Origin: Mycolicibacterium aubagnense
GTDB taxonomy: Bacteria; Actinomycetota; Actinomycetes; Mycobacteriales; Mycobacteriaceae
Direction: 5' to 3'
Assembly (NCBI RefSeq): GCF_010730955.1
Contig: NZ_AP022577.1
Span: 2,418,001-2,482,000, forward strand
DNA: 64,000 nt
This document shows positions 28,257 through 37,501 of this stretch, piece by piece. Numbering within the stretch: the stretch's first letter is position 1; each line of letters begins with the position of its first letter. The notes beneath the pieces are model-generated. The model ran no database searches. It saw nothing but the letters and a program-made list of their open reading frames with translations, and had not been told where the DNA came from. The translations under genes were made by a program, and so were the position numbers.

Positions 28257-29651
28257 CTAGAAGTTGATCATGTGGCCGGCCAGGCCGTGGATGGCCTCCT
28301 GCAGCGCCTCCGACAGTGTCGGGTGCGTATGCACGTTGCGAGCCAGCTCGTTGACGGTCAGATCCCACTTCTGGGCCAGCGTGAGCTCGGGCAGCAGCTC
28401 GGACACATCGGGTCCGATCAGGTGGCCACCGATCAGCTCGCCGTACTTGGCGTCGGCGATCAGCTTCACGAAGCCGGTCGGATCGGCCAGGCCGTGCGCT
28501 TTGCCGTTGGCGGTGAACGGGAACTTGGCGACCTTGATGTCGTAGCCCTCGGCCTTGGCCTGCTCCTCGGTGAGCCCGAAGCTCGCGACCTGTGGCTGGC
28601 AGAACGTGGCGCGCGGCATCATCCGGTAGTCACCCAACGCCATGGTCTCGGCACCGGCGATGGTCTCGGCGGCCACGACGCCCATCGCCTCGGCCACGTG
28701 CGCCAGCATCAACTTGGCGGTGACGTCACCGATCGCGTAGATGTGCGGCACGTTGGTGCGCATGTAGTCGTCGATCGCGATGGCGCCGCGGTCGGTGAGT
28801 GCGACACCCGCCGTCTCCAGGCCGTAGCCCTCGACGTTGGGGCCGAAGCCGATGGCCTGCAACACCTTGTCGGCCTTGAGCTCCTGGGTCGCACCGTCCT
28901 TGCTGACGACGACGGTCACCTCCGAGCCGCCGTCGGTGATCGACTCGACCTTGGTGCCGGTGAGGATCTTGACGCCCAGCTTCTTGTACTGCTTCTCGAT
29001 CTCCTTGGAGACCTCGGCATCCTCGTTGGGCAGCGCACGCGGCAGGAACTCGACGATGGTCACGTCGACGCCGTAGTTCTTCAGGACATACGCGAACTCC
29101 ATGCCGATGGCACCAGCGCCGGCGATGATGATCGAGCCGGGGAGCTCCCGCGTCATGATCTGCTTCTCGTAGGTGACGACGTTCTCGCTCAGCGAGGTGC
29201 CGGGCACCAGCCGCACCGACGAGCCGGTGGCGATGATCGCGTTGGCGAAGGTGACGTCTTCGGTGCCACCGGCGTTCAGTGCGACGCGCATCGAGTTGGG
29301 GCCGGTGAAGGTGCCGTAGCCGTCCAGCTCGGTGATCTTGTTCTTCTTCATCAGGAAGTGCACGCCGGCGACGCGGCCCTCGGCGACCTTGCGGCTGCGG
29401 TCGAATGCCGCGCCGAAGTCGAAGCTGGCTTCGCCCGTGATGCCGAACGTCTTGGCTTCCTTGTTGAAGATGTGCGCCAGCTCCGCATTGCGCAGCAGGG
29501 CCTTGGATGGGATGCATCCCACGTTCAGACAGACGCCGCCCCAGTACTTCGGTTCGACGATGGCGGTGGTCAGCCCCAGCTGGGCTGCGCGAATGGCGGC
29601 GACATATCCGCCGGGACCGGCTCCGAGAACGACGACGTCATAGTGAGTCAC
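28257..29651 (-). CDS. lpdC: Dihydrolipoyl dehydrogenase
   Basis: FAD/NAD flavoprotein, E3 of pyruvate and branched-chain dehydrogenase complexes and part of the peroxynitrite reductase system in mycobacteria. 464 aa: FAD motif [18 protein letters not shown], redox-active disulfide [23 protein letters not shown] motif [37 protein letters not shown], and catalytic His-Glu [13 protein letters not shown] 29651 gives [10 protein letters not shown], equal to the M. tuberculosis start; GTG 29657 adds two residues. Divergent from the mma genes. Confidence 0.97.
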   Translation of the reverse strand: MTHYDVVVLGAGPGGYVAAIRAAQLGLTTAIVEPKYWGGVCLNVGCIPSKALLRNAELAHIFNKEAKTFGITGEASFDFGAAFDRSRKVAEGRVAGVHFLMKKNKITELDGYGTFTGPNSMRVALNAGGTEDVTFANAIIATGSSVRLVPGTSLSENVVTYEKQIMTRELPGSIIIAGAGAIGMEFAYVLKNYGVDVTIVEFLPRALPNEDAEVSKEIEKQYKKLGVKILTGTKVESITDGGSEVTVVVSKDGATQELKADKVLQAIGFGPNVEGYGLETAGVALTDRGAIAIDDYMRTNVPHIYAIGDVTAKLMLAHVAEAMGVVAAETIAGAETMALGDYRMMPRATFCQPQVASFGLTEEQAKAEGYDIKVAKFPFTANGKAHGLADPTGFVKLIADAKYGELIGGHLIGPDVSELLPELTLAQKWDLTVNELARNVHTHPTLSEALQEAIHGLAGHMINF

Positions 29652-29758
29652 ATGCACACCTTATAGGCGCGACGACGAGGAGGGTCGGGAGACCGATTCA
29701 ACGGTGCGAAACGTGGGTATATGGCGGGGACCCATCGTCAGAAAGGGTCCGATGCCTC

Positions 29759-30622
29759 ATGTCAAACTCCTTGATGCCGCACTTCAGCGATGTGCAGGCG
29801 CACTACGACCTGTCTGATGAGTTCTTCCGGCTGTTCCTCGATCCGACCCAGACCTACAGCTGCGCCTACTTCGTGCGCGACGACATGACGCTGCAGGAAG
29901 CACAGCTGGCGAAGATCGATCTCGCGCTCAGCAAGCTCGGCCTCTTACCGGGCATGAAATTGCTGGACATCGGCTGCGGATGGGGCTCGACCATGCTGCG
30001 TGCCATCGAACGCCACGACGTGGATGTCATCGGCCTGACGTTGTCGATGAACCAGGCGGCTCATGTCCAGCGCACCTTCGACCGGATGAACTCCAGTCGC
30101 AGCCGCGAGGTCCGGCTACAGGGCTGGGAGCAATTCAACGAACGGGTCGACCGGATTGTCTCGATCGGTGCTTTCGAGCATTTCGGGCCCGATCGTTACC
30201 CGGAATTCTTCCGGCGGACGTACGCGGCCATGCCGCCCGACGGCGTGATGCTGCTGCACACCATCTGCGGTTTCGATTTCCGGGAAGCCAGAGCACTCGG
30301 GATACCGCTGACCTTCGAATTCGCCCGATTCGTGAAGTTTCTGATGACGGACATCTTCCCGGGTGGCCGACTGCCGATCATCCCCGTGGTGGAGCAGCTC
30401 GCGACCGATGCCGGATACACCGTCAGCCGAAAACAGTCACTGCAGCCGCATTACGCCACGACCCTCGACATCTGGGCGCAGAACTTGGCGGAACACCGGA
30501 ACGAGGCCATCGAAATCCAGTCGCAAGAGGTCTACGACCGCTACCAGAAGTATCTGACCGGGTGCGCGCAACTGTTCCGCAACAAACAGGCCGACGTCGT
30601 CCAGTTCACCTTGGAGAAGTAG
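29759..30622 (+). CDS. Mycolic acid methyltransferase, MmaA1/MmaA2-like
   Basis: SAM-dependent cyclopropane-synthase-family enzyme modifying meromycolate double bonds. 287 aa: HFSDVQAHYDLSDEFFRLFLDPTQTYSCAYF, SAM loop [17 protein letters not shown], active-site [36 protein letters not shown] and YLTGCAQLF...VVQFTLEK. The opening and the Q-A-A-H-V-Q segment after the SAM loop follow MmaA2 best, so distal cyclopropanation or methylation of oxygenated mycolates is likely, but MmaA1 cannot be excluded. ATG 29759 follows AAAGGG. It is six bases upstream of the next mma gene, same strand. Confidence 0.88.
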   Translation: MSNSLMPHFSDVQAHYDLSDEFFRLFLDPTQTYSCAYFVRDDMTLQEAQLAKIDLALSKLGLLPGMKLLDIGCGWGSTMLRAIERHDVDVIGLTLSMNQAAHVQRTFDRMNSSRSREVRLQGWEQFNERVDRIVSIGAFEHFGPDRYPEFFRRTYAAMPPDGVMLLHTICGFDFREARALGIPLTFEFARFVKFLMTDIFPGGRLPIIPVVEQLATDAGYTVSRKQSLQPHYATTLDIWAQNLAEHRNEAIEIQSQEVYDRYQKYLTGCAQLFRNKQADVVQFTLEK

Positions 30623-30628
30623 CTCATC

Positions 30629-31519
30629 ATGACCGAAAGCACCCCCACCACAACGCAATTGCAGCCGCACTTCGAAGACATCCAGGCCCACTACGACATC
30701 TCCGACGACTTCTTCGGGCTGTTCCAGGACCCAAGCCGCACCTATAGCTGTGCGTACTTCGAACCGCCCGGCCTCAGCCTCGAAGACGCCCAGGTGGCGA
30801 AGATCGACCTGAACCTCGACAAGCTGAACCTGGAACCGGGAATGACGCTGCTGGACATCGGCTGCGGCTGGGGTGCGACCATGCGCCGTGCCGTCGAACG
30901 GTACGACGTCAACGTCATCGGCTTGACCCTGTCCAAGAATCAGTTCGCGTACACCAAACGACTGCTGGACGGCGTCGACAGTACGAGGACGCGGGAGCTG
31001 CAGCTCCACGGCTGGGAGCAGTTCCACCGGTCGGTGGACCGCATCGTCTCCATCGAGGCCTTCGAGCACTTCGGCTTCGACCGGTATGACGACTTCTTCA
31101 AGAACTGCTTCGACATCCTGCCCACCGGCGGCCGGATGGTGATCCAGAGCAGCACCGGCTATCACCCCTACGATCTGAACCGGCGCGGCAAGGCCCTGAC
31201 GTTCGAGACCGCCCGCTTCATCAAGTTCATGGTCACGGAGATCTTTCCGGGCGGGCGGATCCCGACTGCCGACATGATGGTCGAGCACGGCAGGAAAGCA
31301 GGATTCGACGTGCCGGAATGCCTGTCACTGCGTCCGCACTACATCCAGACTCTCGGCATCTGGGCCGATACGTTGGAGGCGCATCGCGAGCAGGCCCTCG
31401 CCATCGCCTCGGACGAGGTCTACCAGCGCTACATGCGGTACCTGCGTGGGTGCCAGCACTATTTCACCGATGAGATGCTCGACGTCAATCTGGTGACCTA
31501 CGTCAAACCCGAGGCCTGA
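30629..31519 (+). CDS. mmaA4: Hydroxymycolate synthase MmaA4-like methyltransferase
   Basis: Adds a methyl group with a vicinal hydroxyl, the first step toward keto- and methoxy-mycolates. 296 aa: [118 protein letters not shown] and [24 protein letters not shown]. The SIEAFEHFG and YFTDEMLD segments are MmaA4 type. Its end overlaps the convergent DUF779 gene by 17 bp. Together with the preceding gene it implies oxygenated mycolates in this organism. Confidence 0.9.
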   Translation: MTESTPTTTQLQPHFEDIQAHYDISDDFFGLFQDPSRTYSCAYFEPPGLSLEDAQVAKIDLNLDKLNLEPGMTLLDIGCGWGATMRRAVERYDVNVIGLTLSKNQFAYTKRLLDGVDSTRTRELQLHGWEQFHRSVDRIVSIEAFEHFGFDRYDDFFKNCFDILPTGGRMVIQSSTGYHPYDLNRRGKALTFETARFIKFMVTEIFPGGRIPTADMMVEHGRKAGFDVPECLSLRPHYIQTLGIWADTLEAHREQALAIASDEVYQRYMRYLRGCQHYFTDEMLDVNLVTYVKPEA

Positions 31520-31991
31520 CCCCACTCGGCACCGGGCACGCCTCTTCAACGTGGTCGACAACCAACGTGCCGCCGGTCACCGGTCGCGCACCCTGCGCGT
31601 ACTGCGCGCCGGTGACGGGCGGCTGCGCGCCCAGTTCGGCGTTCTCCGCTTCGGTGAACACCCGGCCACGCGACAGGAAGCGCTTGCCTTCGGGTGCCTC
31701 CAGGCTGAACCCGCTGCCCCGTCCCGCGACCACGTCGATGATCAGCTGCGTGTGCTGCCAGGCTTCGAACTGCGGACCGGAGATCCAGACTGGTACGCCG
31801 TCCGGGCCGACGTCGAGCACCGCCAGCAGGACGTCCCGGTCGCCGACGATGAAGTCGCCTTCGGGGTAACACATCGGCGACGACCCGTCGCAGCAACCGC
31901 CGGACTGGTGAAACATCAACGGCCCGTACTGGTCCTGCAGCGCGCGCAACAGCTCGGCGGCTTCGGCGGTGATCAGTGCCCGAGATGGCAT
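31503..31991 (-). CDS. DUF779 protein (Rv0459-like)
   Basis: 162-aa protein with the DUF779 signature [15 protein letters not shown] and [48 protein letters not shown]. The paired cysteines suggest metal or thiol chemistry. In most actinobacteria, including M. tuberculosis (Rv0458-Rv0459), this gene follows an aldehyde dehydrogenase and is thought to assist it; here no dehydrogenase is adjacent. The C-terminal 40 residues extend beyond the conserved region. Function unproven. Confidence 0.85.
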   Translation of the reverse strand: MPSRALITAEAAELLRALQDQYGPLMFHQSGGCCDGSSPMCYPEGDFIVGDRDVLLAVLDVGPDGVPVWISGPQFEAWQHTQLIIDVVAGRGSGFSLEAPEGKRFLSRGRVFTEAENAELGAQPPVTGAQYAQGARPVTGGTLVVDHVEEACPVPSGVRPRV

Positions 31992-32026
31992 ACGGCCACC
32001 CTACGCCGGAGGGTAAGAATGACCGG

Positions 32027-34045
32027 GTGAGTTCTGAATCTCTCGTTCCGGAAGACCCCCACCTCTGGCTTGAGGACGTCACCGGCGACGACGCCCTCGC
32101 CTGGGTGCGCGAGCACAACGAGCCGACGATCGCCGAGTTCGGCGGCGAGCGCTTCGAGCAGATGCGCACCGACGCCCTCGAAGTGATGGACACCGACGCC
32201 CGCATCCCCTACGTCCGGCGCCGCGGCGAGTTCCTCTACAACTACTGGCGCGACGCGGAGAACCCCCGCGGGCTGTGGCGGCGCACGACGCTGGACAGCT
32301 ACCGCACCGACGCCCCCGAGTGGGACGTGCTGATCGATCTGGACAAGCTCGCGGCCGACGAGGATGAGAACTGGGTCTGGGCCGGCGCCGACGTCATCGA
32401 GCCCGGGCTGAACCTGGCGCTGATCGCGCTCTCGCGCGGCGGGGCCGACGCCACCGTGGTGCGCGAGTTCGACATGGAGACAAGGCTGTTCGTCGAAGAC
32501 GGGTTCAGCCTGCCGGAGGCCAAGTCCAGCGTCTCGTGGGAGACGCCCGACACGGTGCTGGTTGGCACCGATTTCGGGCCTGGCGCCATGACCGACTCGG
32601 GGTACCCGCGGATCGTCAAGCGGTGGCACCGCGGGCAGCCACTGTCGGAGGCCGTGACGATCTTCGAAGGCACGGCCTCGGACGTCAGTGTCGGCGCGGG
32701 CTACGACAGCACACCGGGTTTCGAGCGGTTGATGGTGTCGCGGTCCACCGACTTCTTCAACCGCGAACGCTACGAACTCCGCGGCGACGAACTGATCCGC
32801 ATCGACGTACCCACCGATGCCGCGATCTCCATCCACCGGGAGTGGCTGCTGATCCGGCCCCGAGTCGAATGGACCGTCGGTGAGACGACGTACGCGGCGG
32901 GGACGCTGCTCGCCTCGCGCTACGCCGACTACCTCGCCGGAAACCGGGACCTGAGTGTGGTTTTCGAGCCCGACGACCACAGCAGCATGCAGAACTTCGC
33001 GTGGACCCGCGACCGGCTGCTGCTGCAGACGTTGGTCGACGTCATCGGCCACATCGAACTCGTCACCCCTGGCACGTGGGAGCGCGAGGACATTCCGGGC
33101 GTGCCCGAGCACGCCACCACGGTCATCGTCGACGTCGACGAGTACGGCGACGAAATCTTCCTGGACTCAAGCGGATTCGACAGCCCGTCGCGCTTGCTCT
33201 GGGGACATGCCGGCGGCGCGGTGGCCGAGATCAAGCGGGCGCCGGGGTTTTTCGACGCCTCCGAGGTCGAGGTGTCGCAGCACTTCGCGACCTCAGCTGA
33301 CGGCACCCGCATCCCGTATTTCGTTGTGGGACAACGCGGTGTCACGGAGCCGAGGAAGACGCTGCTGAGCGGCTACGGCGGCTTCGAGTCATCGATGCTG
33401 CCCGGCTACGCCGGCGTGCTCGGCCGGTTGTGGCTGACCCAGGGCGGCACCTACGTCGAGGCCAACATCCGCGGCGGCGGTGAATACGGCCCCCGCTGGC
33501 ACACGCAGGCGATACGCGAGGGCCGCCACCTGGTCTACCAGGACTTCGCCGCTGTCGCAGCCGATCTGGTGCGGCGCGGCATCACGACTGTCGACCAGCT
33601 CGCCGCCGAGGGTGGCAGCAACGGCGGGCTGCTGATGGGCGTCATGCTCACGCAGTACCCGGAGTTGTTCGGCGCTCTGGTGTGCAGCGTGCCACTACTG
33701 GACATGAAGCGGTATCACCTGTTGCTCGCCGGTGCGTCGTGGGTGGCCGAATACGGCGACCCCGACAACCCCGACGACTGGGAGTTCATCTCGAAGTACT
33801 CGCCGTACCAGAACGTTTCGGCCGATCGGCAGTACCCGGCGCTGCTGATGACCACCTCCACGCGCGACGACCGGGTACACCCCGGCCACGCGCGGAAGAT
33901 GACGGCAGCGCTCGAGGCCGTCGGCCACCGCGTCAGCTACTACGAGAACATCGAGGGCGGACACGGCGGAGCCGCGGACAATTCGCAGGCCGCGTTCAAG
34001 GCCGCGCTGGTGTATTCGTTCCTGGAGCGGACCATCGGCTCGTGA
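32027..34045 (+). CDS. Prolyl oligopeptidase-family serine peptidase (Rv0457c-like)
   Basis: Cytosolic S9A-type peptidase of 672 aa: N-terminal beta-propeller beginning with DPHLWLEDVTGDDALAWVREHN, and a C-terminal alpha/beta hydrolase with the catalytic Ser in GGSNGGLLMGVML, Asp in TRDDRVHPGHARKM and His in EGGHGGAADN. GTG 32027 gives the family length of about 673; ATG 31976 in frame would extend it. Substrates are short Pro-containing peptides in the family. Its stop codon lies inside the second dispersed palindrome. Confidence 0.93.
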   Translation: MSSESLVPEDPHLWLEDVTGDDALAWVREHNEPTIAEFGGERFEQMRTDALEVMDTDARIPYVRRRGEFLYNYWRDAENPRGLWRRTTLDSYRTDAPEWDVLIDLDKLAADEDENWVWAGADVIEPGLNLALIALSRGGADATVVREFDMETRLFVEDGFSLPEAKSSVSWETPDTVLVGTDFGPGAMTDSGYPRIVKRWHRGQPLSEAVTIFEGTASDVSVGAGYDSTPGFERLMVSRSTDFFNRERYELRGDELIRIDVPTDAAISIHREWLLIRPRVEWTVGETTYAAGTLLASRYADYLAGNRDLSVVFEPDDHSSMQNFAWTRDRLLLQTLVDVIGHIELVTPGTWEREDIPGVPEHATTVIVDVDEYGDEIFLDSSGFDSPSRLLWGHAGGAVAEIKRAPGFFDASEVEVSQHFATSADGTRIPYFVVGQRGVTEPRKTLLSGYGGFESSMLPGYAGVLGRLWLTQGGTYVEANIRGGGEYGPRWHTQAIREGRHLVYQDFAAVAADLVRRGITTVDQLAAEGGSNGGLLMGVMLTQYPELFGALVCSVPLLDMKRYHLLLAGASWVAEYGDPDNPDDWEFISKYSPYQNVSADRQYPALLMTTSTRDDRVHPGHARKMTAALEAVGHRVSYYENIEGGHGGAADNSQAAFKAALVYSFLERTIGS

Positions 34046-34096
34046 TTTGTGCACGATTTTCCGCGCCGGCCGCGGATTTTCGTGCACAAATCGCTG
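34044..34096. repeat. Dispersed palindromic repeat, copy 2
   Basis: Matches the element at 13948-14000 base for base except for the five central positions (ccggc instead of gtgac). Arms gatttgtgcacga (34044-34056) and tcgtgcacaaatc (34080-34092). Again it lies exactly between two convergent genes; its first two bases are the last two of the oligopeptidase stop codon. Confidence 0.85.
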
Positions 34097-34978
34097 TCAG
34101 GCGGTAGGAGCTCCCGCGGGCTTGGGCTTGCGGACCACGCGTCGACCCAGGTTGCCCAGCAGCGTCACGAGCACGCCCAGCACCACCAAGCCGCCACCGA
34201 TGGCGAGGGTGATGTTGAGCCACTGGTGGGCGTTCGCGATGGCCGTATCGACCATGACGTCGGCCACCTGCCGGACGTTTCCGGTGGTGCGGTTCAGCCC
34301 GTCGCCCAAGTACCGACGCCCCACCTCGATGCCGGCCCAGCCGGCAGCACCCACGATCATGGTCGATATCCCCAGGGCAGCAACGGTTTTCCCGCGAGAG
34401 CGGGCCACCGCGAGCGTCAGCAGGGCGAACACGCCCGTCAGGACGCCAATGCCGACCCGTACCCACGGTCCCCACGTCGTCGCAGCGCGGAACTGGCCCG
34501 GACGCACCGATTGGGCGGAATCGGTGATCGGCACTTCGATTTTCGACGGGACGCGGATCCCGAGCGCCGTCAGGGTCGCCTTGAACGACCCGTCGGACAG
34601 CATCGGTGACAGATCGATGGTCCAGCGGCCGGATGCGTCCGAGTGCGCCATGGTGTCGGTGAACAGCCAGTCGTGCGCGTAGCCGTTGGCCGTGCCGAAC
34701 TGGCCCGGGAACACCGAGCTGGAGGTGTAGAGGCCGGCCGCAGTCGACATGGTGCTGGTGCTCAGGTCATAACCCGCGCTGGTGGCCAGCTTGTTGATCT
34801 GGATGCCCAACTCACTGGCCGTGGCCTTCTGCAGCTCAGGGTTCTGCGCTGCCGTGGTCGCCAGGGCGACGTAGCCGCCCCGGTCGACGAGCGTGTGCTG
34901 CGCCCAGCAGACCGGTACCGCCACCGCCACAGCGACGGTGGTGACCAGCCACAACAGCAGTGTCGCGACGAATCGCAA
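34097..34978 (-). CDS. Membrane protein of unknown function with exported domain
   Basis: 293 aa: N-terminal helix (about 5-25), a roughly 140-residue exported part (YVALATTAAQNPELQKATASELG, GRWTIDLSPMLSDGSFKATLTALGIRVPSKIEVPITDS), then hydrophobic segments near 170-195, 200-220 and 250-275, and a basic tail. TTG start with AGGAGG about 5 bp upstream. I do not recognise the family. It sits between the oligopeptidase (convergent) and the second PPK2, same strand as PPK2 and 27 bp after it, so it may be part of that transcript. Confidence 0.78.
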   Translation of the reverse strand: MRFVATLLLWLVTTVAVAVAVPVCWAQHTLVDRGGYVALATTAAQNPELQKATASELGIQINKLATSAGYDLSTSTMSTAAGLYTSSSVFPGQFGTANGYAHDWLFTDTMAHSDASGRWTIDLSPMLSDGSFKATLTALGIRVPSKIEVPITDSAQSVRPGQFRAATTWGPWVRVGIGVLTGVFALLTLAVARSRGKTVAALGISTMIVGAAGWAGIEVGRRYLGDGLNRTTGNVRQVADVMVDTAIANAHQWLNITLAIGGGLVVLGVLVTLLGNLGRRVVRKPKPAGAPTA

Positions 34979-35005
34979 GCGCCCTCCTACGTTGGTGGGC
35001 GCCGC

Positions 35006-35872
35006 TCAGTCGGACAGCGCCCGTCCCACGATCAGCGGGTCGGCGTGCCCGACCACCTCATGGTCCTTGTTGTCGTAGTCGAACTTACCGAGAACATGGC
35101 GCATGGCGTTGATCCGGGCGCGCTTCTTGTCGTTGCTCTTCACCACAGTCCACGGCGCGACCTCGGTGTCGGTCCACGCGAACATCTCTTCCTTGGCCGT
35201 GGTGTAGGCGTCCCACTTGTCGAGCGAGGCCAGATCTGTGGGTGAGAGCTTCCACTGGCGCACCGGGTCGACCTGCCGGATGGTGAAGCGCGTGCGCTGC
35301 TCCGCCTGGGTCACCGAGAACCACAGCTTGGTGAGGCTGATGCCGTCGTTGACCAGCATCTGCTCGAAAAGCGGTGCCTGACGGACGAATTCAGCGTGCT
35401 GCTTGGGCGTGCAATAGCCCATCACCCGCTCGACCCCGGCCCGGTTGTACCAGGAGCGGTCGAGCAGCACGAGCTCACCGGCGGCCGGCAGATGGTTCAC
35501 GTAGCGCTGGAAGTACCACTGGGTACGTTCCTTCTCCGTCGGCTTCTCCAGCGCGACGACGCGGGCGCCGCGCGGGTTGAGGTGCTCCATGAACCGCTTG
35601 ATGGTCCCGCCCTTGCCGGCGGCGTCCCGGCCTTCGAACACGATGACGTGGCGGTGGCCGTTGGCCTGGCTCCACTTCTGCAGCTTCAGCAGTTCGATCT
35701 GCAGCAACCGCTTCTGCTCTTCGTATTCATCCCGCTTCATGCGGTCGTCGTACGGATAGCCCTCACGCCAGGTGTCGACCACTTCCCCACTGGGCAGCAG
35801 TACCAACTCGGGATCGTCGTCGTCGTCATCGCGAACGGCATAGCCGTTGGCGGTAGCGGTGTCGAGGGTCAC
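35006..35872 (-). CDS. ppk2: Polyphosphate kinase 2 (second copy; Rv3232c-like)
   Basis: 288-aa single-domain PPK2 that uses polyphosphate to phosphorylate nucleoside diphosphates or the reverse. Walker A FEGRDAAGKGGTIKRFMEHL, Walker B LLDRSWYNRAGVERVMGYC, lid region FTIRQVDPVRQWKLSPTDL, and WTVVKSNDKKRARINAM. The whole pattern follows class I PPK2 such as Rv3232c, unlike the copy at 18929. N-terminus contains an Asp run. GTG start. Pho-box-like repeats lie 33 bp upstream, suggesting phosphate-dependent expression. Confidence 0.93.
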   Translation of the reverse strand: MTLDTATANGYAVRDDDDDDPELVLLPSGEVVDTWREGYPYDDRMKRDEYEEQKRLLQIELLKLQKWSQANGHRHVIVFEGRDAAGKGGTIKRFMEHLNPRGARVVALEKPTEKERTQWYFQRYVNHLPAAGELVLLDRSWYNRAGVERVMGYCTPKQHAEFVRQAPLFEQMLVNDGISLTKLWFSVTQAEQRTRFTIRQVDPVRQWKLSPTDLASLDKWDAYTTAKEEMFAWTDTEVAPWTVVKSNDKKRARINAMRHVLGKFDYDNKDHEVVGHADPLIVGRALSD

Positions 35873-35904
35873 CGGCCGAAAATAACGGCTCCGCCGAACC
35901 TGAC

Positions 35905-35930
35905 GGTGACATCCCGGTGAACAGCAGGTG
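35905..35930 (-). promoter_or_regulatory. Pho-box-like repeats upstream of ppk2
   Basis: ggtgac (35905), ggtgaac (35916) and ggtg (35927) recur at exactly 11-bp spacing; on the gene strand this reads GTTCACC then GTCACC. The layout equals the PHO box upstream of senX3 in this window. Located between the aldehyde dehydrogenase stop and the ppk2 start. Confidence 0.55.
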
Positions 35931-37448
35931 CTACTTGGCGGTGCGCTTCGACCGGATCAACGACACCTTGGTCAGCACGGTGTTCATGCGGGCCAGCGCC
36001 TTCATCGAGTTGTGGTAGTAGTTGCCGCCGGCGCCTGCGCTGGTGCGCGGCTCCACCACCGTCTCCTGGCGACAGAACTTGCGCATCCCGTCCGCTCCAC
36101 CGAAGCGGGCGCCGATGCCCGACGCCTTCCAGCCGCCCATCGGCGCAGTGGTGCACATCAGGTTGGCCAGCACGTCGTTGATGTTCACGGCACCGCAATC
36201 AAGCTGCAGTGCAACATCTTTGGCCCGCTTCACGTCGCCGGAGAACACGGTGGCGCTCAACCCGTACGGGCTGTCATTGGCCAGGCGCACCGCGTCACCG
36301 ACGGTGGCGACCTTCATGATCGGCAGGGTCGGGCCGAACGTCTCCTCGGTCATGCACGCCATCGAATGGTCGACGTCGACGAGCACCGTCGGCGGGTAGA
36401 AGCTGCCCGGCCCGTCGGGGCGCTTGCCGCCGGTCAGCGCCCGGGCACCGGCAGCCAGCGCCTCGTTGACGTGCCGCTCGGTGATGTCCACCTGGCTCGC
36501 GTCGATCTGTGCGCCCAGGTGGTGCCCCTCGCCGGCGCCCACCTTCAGGTTCTGCACCGCCTTGACGACGGCCTCGACGAACGCGTCGTACGCCGGCTCC
36601 AGCACGTACACACGCTCGACGGACACACAGGTCTGCCCGGCATTGAACATCGCGCCCCAGACCGCGGCGTTCGCGGCCAACTCCACATCGGCGTCCTCGA
36701 GCACGATCATCGGGTCCTTGCCACCGAGTTCGAGGCTGACCGGGGTGAGACGGCGAGCCGCGCGCTCCATGACCTTGCGCCCGGTGGCCGTGGAGCCGGT
36801 GAACTGGATGAAGTCAGCGTTGTCGATGACGGCCTCGGACACCTCGCGGGCGCCCTGCGCCAGCGCGAGCACCTCGGGCGCACCGGAGTCGGTCCAACCG
36901 CGCAACAGCAACTCGGCGGTCAGCGGGGTCCGCTCGGACGGCTTGAGCAGCACGGCGCAGCCGGCCGCGAGCGCCCCGATGGCGTCCATCAGTGCGTTGG
37001 CGACCGGGTAGTTCCACGGCGCGATGATGCCGACCACCGGACGCGGACGGTAGTGCACGGTGATCTTCTTGATCGACAACATGGGCATCGGCGCCGGCCG
37101 GGTATCCGGTGCCAACGCCTTCTCCATGGTCTTGACCACGTACGAGATGATCAGGATCGCCAACGGGATTTCGACCTTCGCGTCGACCATCGACTTACCG
37201 GTCTCGCGGACCAGCAGGGCTTCGACCTCATCGCGGTGATCGTTCAGCCACACCGCAAAACGCGCCAGCACCTTCGCCCGCCCCTGCGGCCCGCGGGCCT
37301 CCCACTCCCGCTGCGCAGCGCGCAGGCCGGCGGCGATGCGAGGTACGTCGTCCAGGTCCGTCCACCTCACGGTTCCTGCGATGGCACCGGTGGCAGGGTC
37401 GTAGATGGTGCCGGAACCCGGCGACTGGACGTCAGACGTAGCGGTCAT
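35931..37448 (-). CDS. NAD(P)-dependent aldehyde dehydrogenase
   Basis: 505-aa ALDH superfamily enzyme, succinate-semialdehyde dehydrogenase-like. VVGIIAPWNYPVANALM (nucleotide and oxyanion Asn), LLKPSERTPL, FIQFTGSTATGRKVM, catalytic Glu in SLELGGKDPMIVLEDAD and Cys in NAGQTCVSVERVYV, and the C-terminal EETFGPTLPIMKV. The C-terminus is longer than usual by about 45 residues. ATG 37448 is chosen; the open frame continues upstream without a credible start. Real substrate undetermined. It lies directly upstream of ppk2. Confidence 0.93.
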   Translation of the reverse strand: MTATSDVQSPGSGTIYDPATGAIAGTVRWTDLDDVPRIAAGLRAAQREWEARGPQGRAKVLARFAVWLNDHRDEVEALLVRETGKSMVDAKVEIPLAILIISYVVKTMEKALAPDTRPAPMPMLSIKKITVHYRPRPVVGIIAPWNYPVANALMDAIGALAAGCAVLLKPSERTPLTAELLLRGWTDSGAPEVLALAQGAREVSEAVIDNADFIQFTGSTATGRKVMERAARRLTPVSLELGGKDPMIVLEDADVELAANAAVWGAMFNAGQTCVSVERVYVLEPAYDAFVEAVVKAVQNLKVGAGEGHHLGAQIDASQVDITERHVNEALAAGARALTGGKRPDGPGSFYPPTVLVDVDHSMACMTEETFGPTLPIMKVATVGDAVRLANDSPYGLSATVFSGDVKRAKDVALQLDCGAVNINDVLANLMCTTAPMGGWKASGIGARFGGADGMRKFCRQETVVEPRTSAGAGGNYYHNSMKALARMNTVLTKVSLIRSKRTAK

Positions 37449-37469
37449 ACGGCCATGGTAACGACCAGG

Positions 37470-37485
37470 TGTGACATGGGTCGCA
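37470..37485. promoter_or_regulatory. Possible CRP-type site before the aldehyde dehydrogenase
   Basis: tgtgacatgggtcgca matches TGTGA-N6-TCACA with one mismatch, 22 bp upstream of the ALDH start. A single near-match of this length can arise by chance. Confidence 0.3.
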
Positions 37486-37501
37486 CCCGGCTTGACGCGT
37501 G

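Noticed and set aside
31973..33112. 379-codon minus-strand frame across the oligopeptidase gene
   Set aside because: Antisense of a well-supported S9 peptidase; codon use and lack of domain show it is a shadow.
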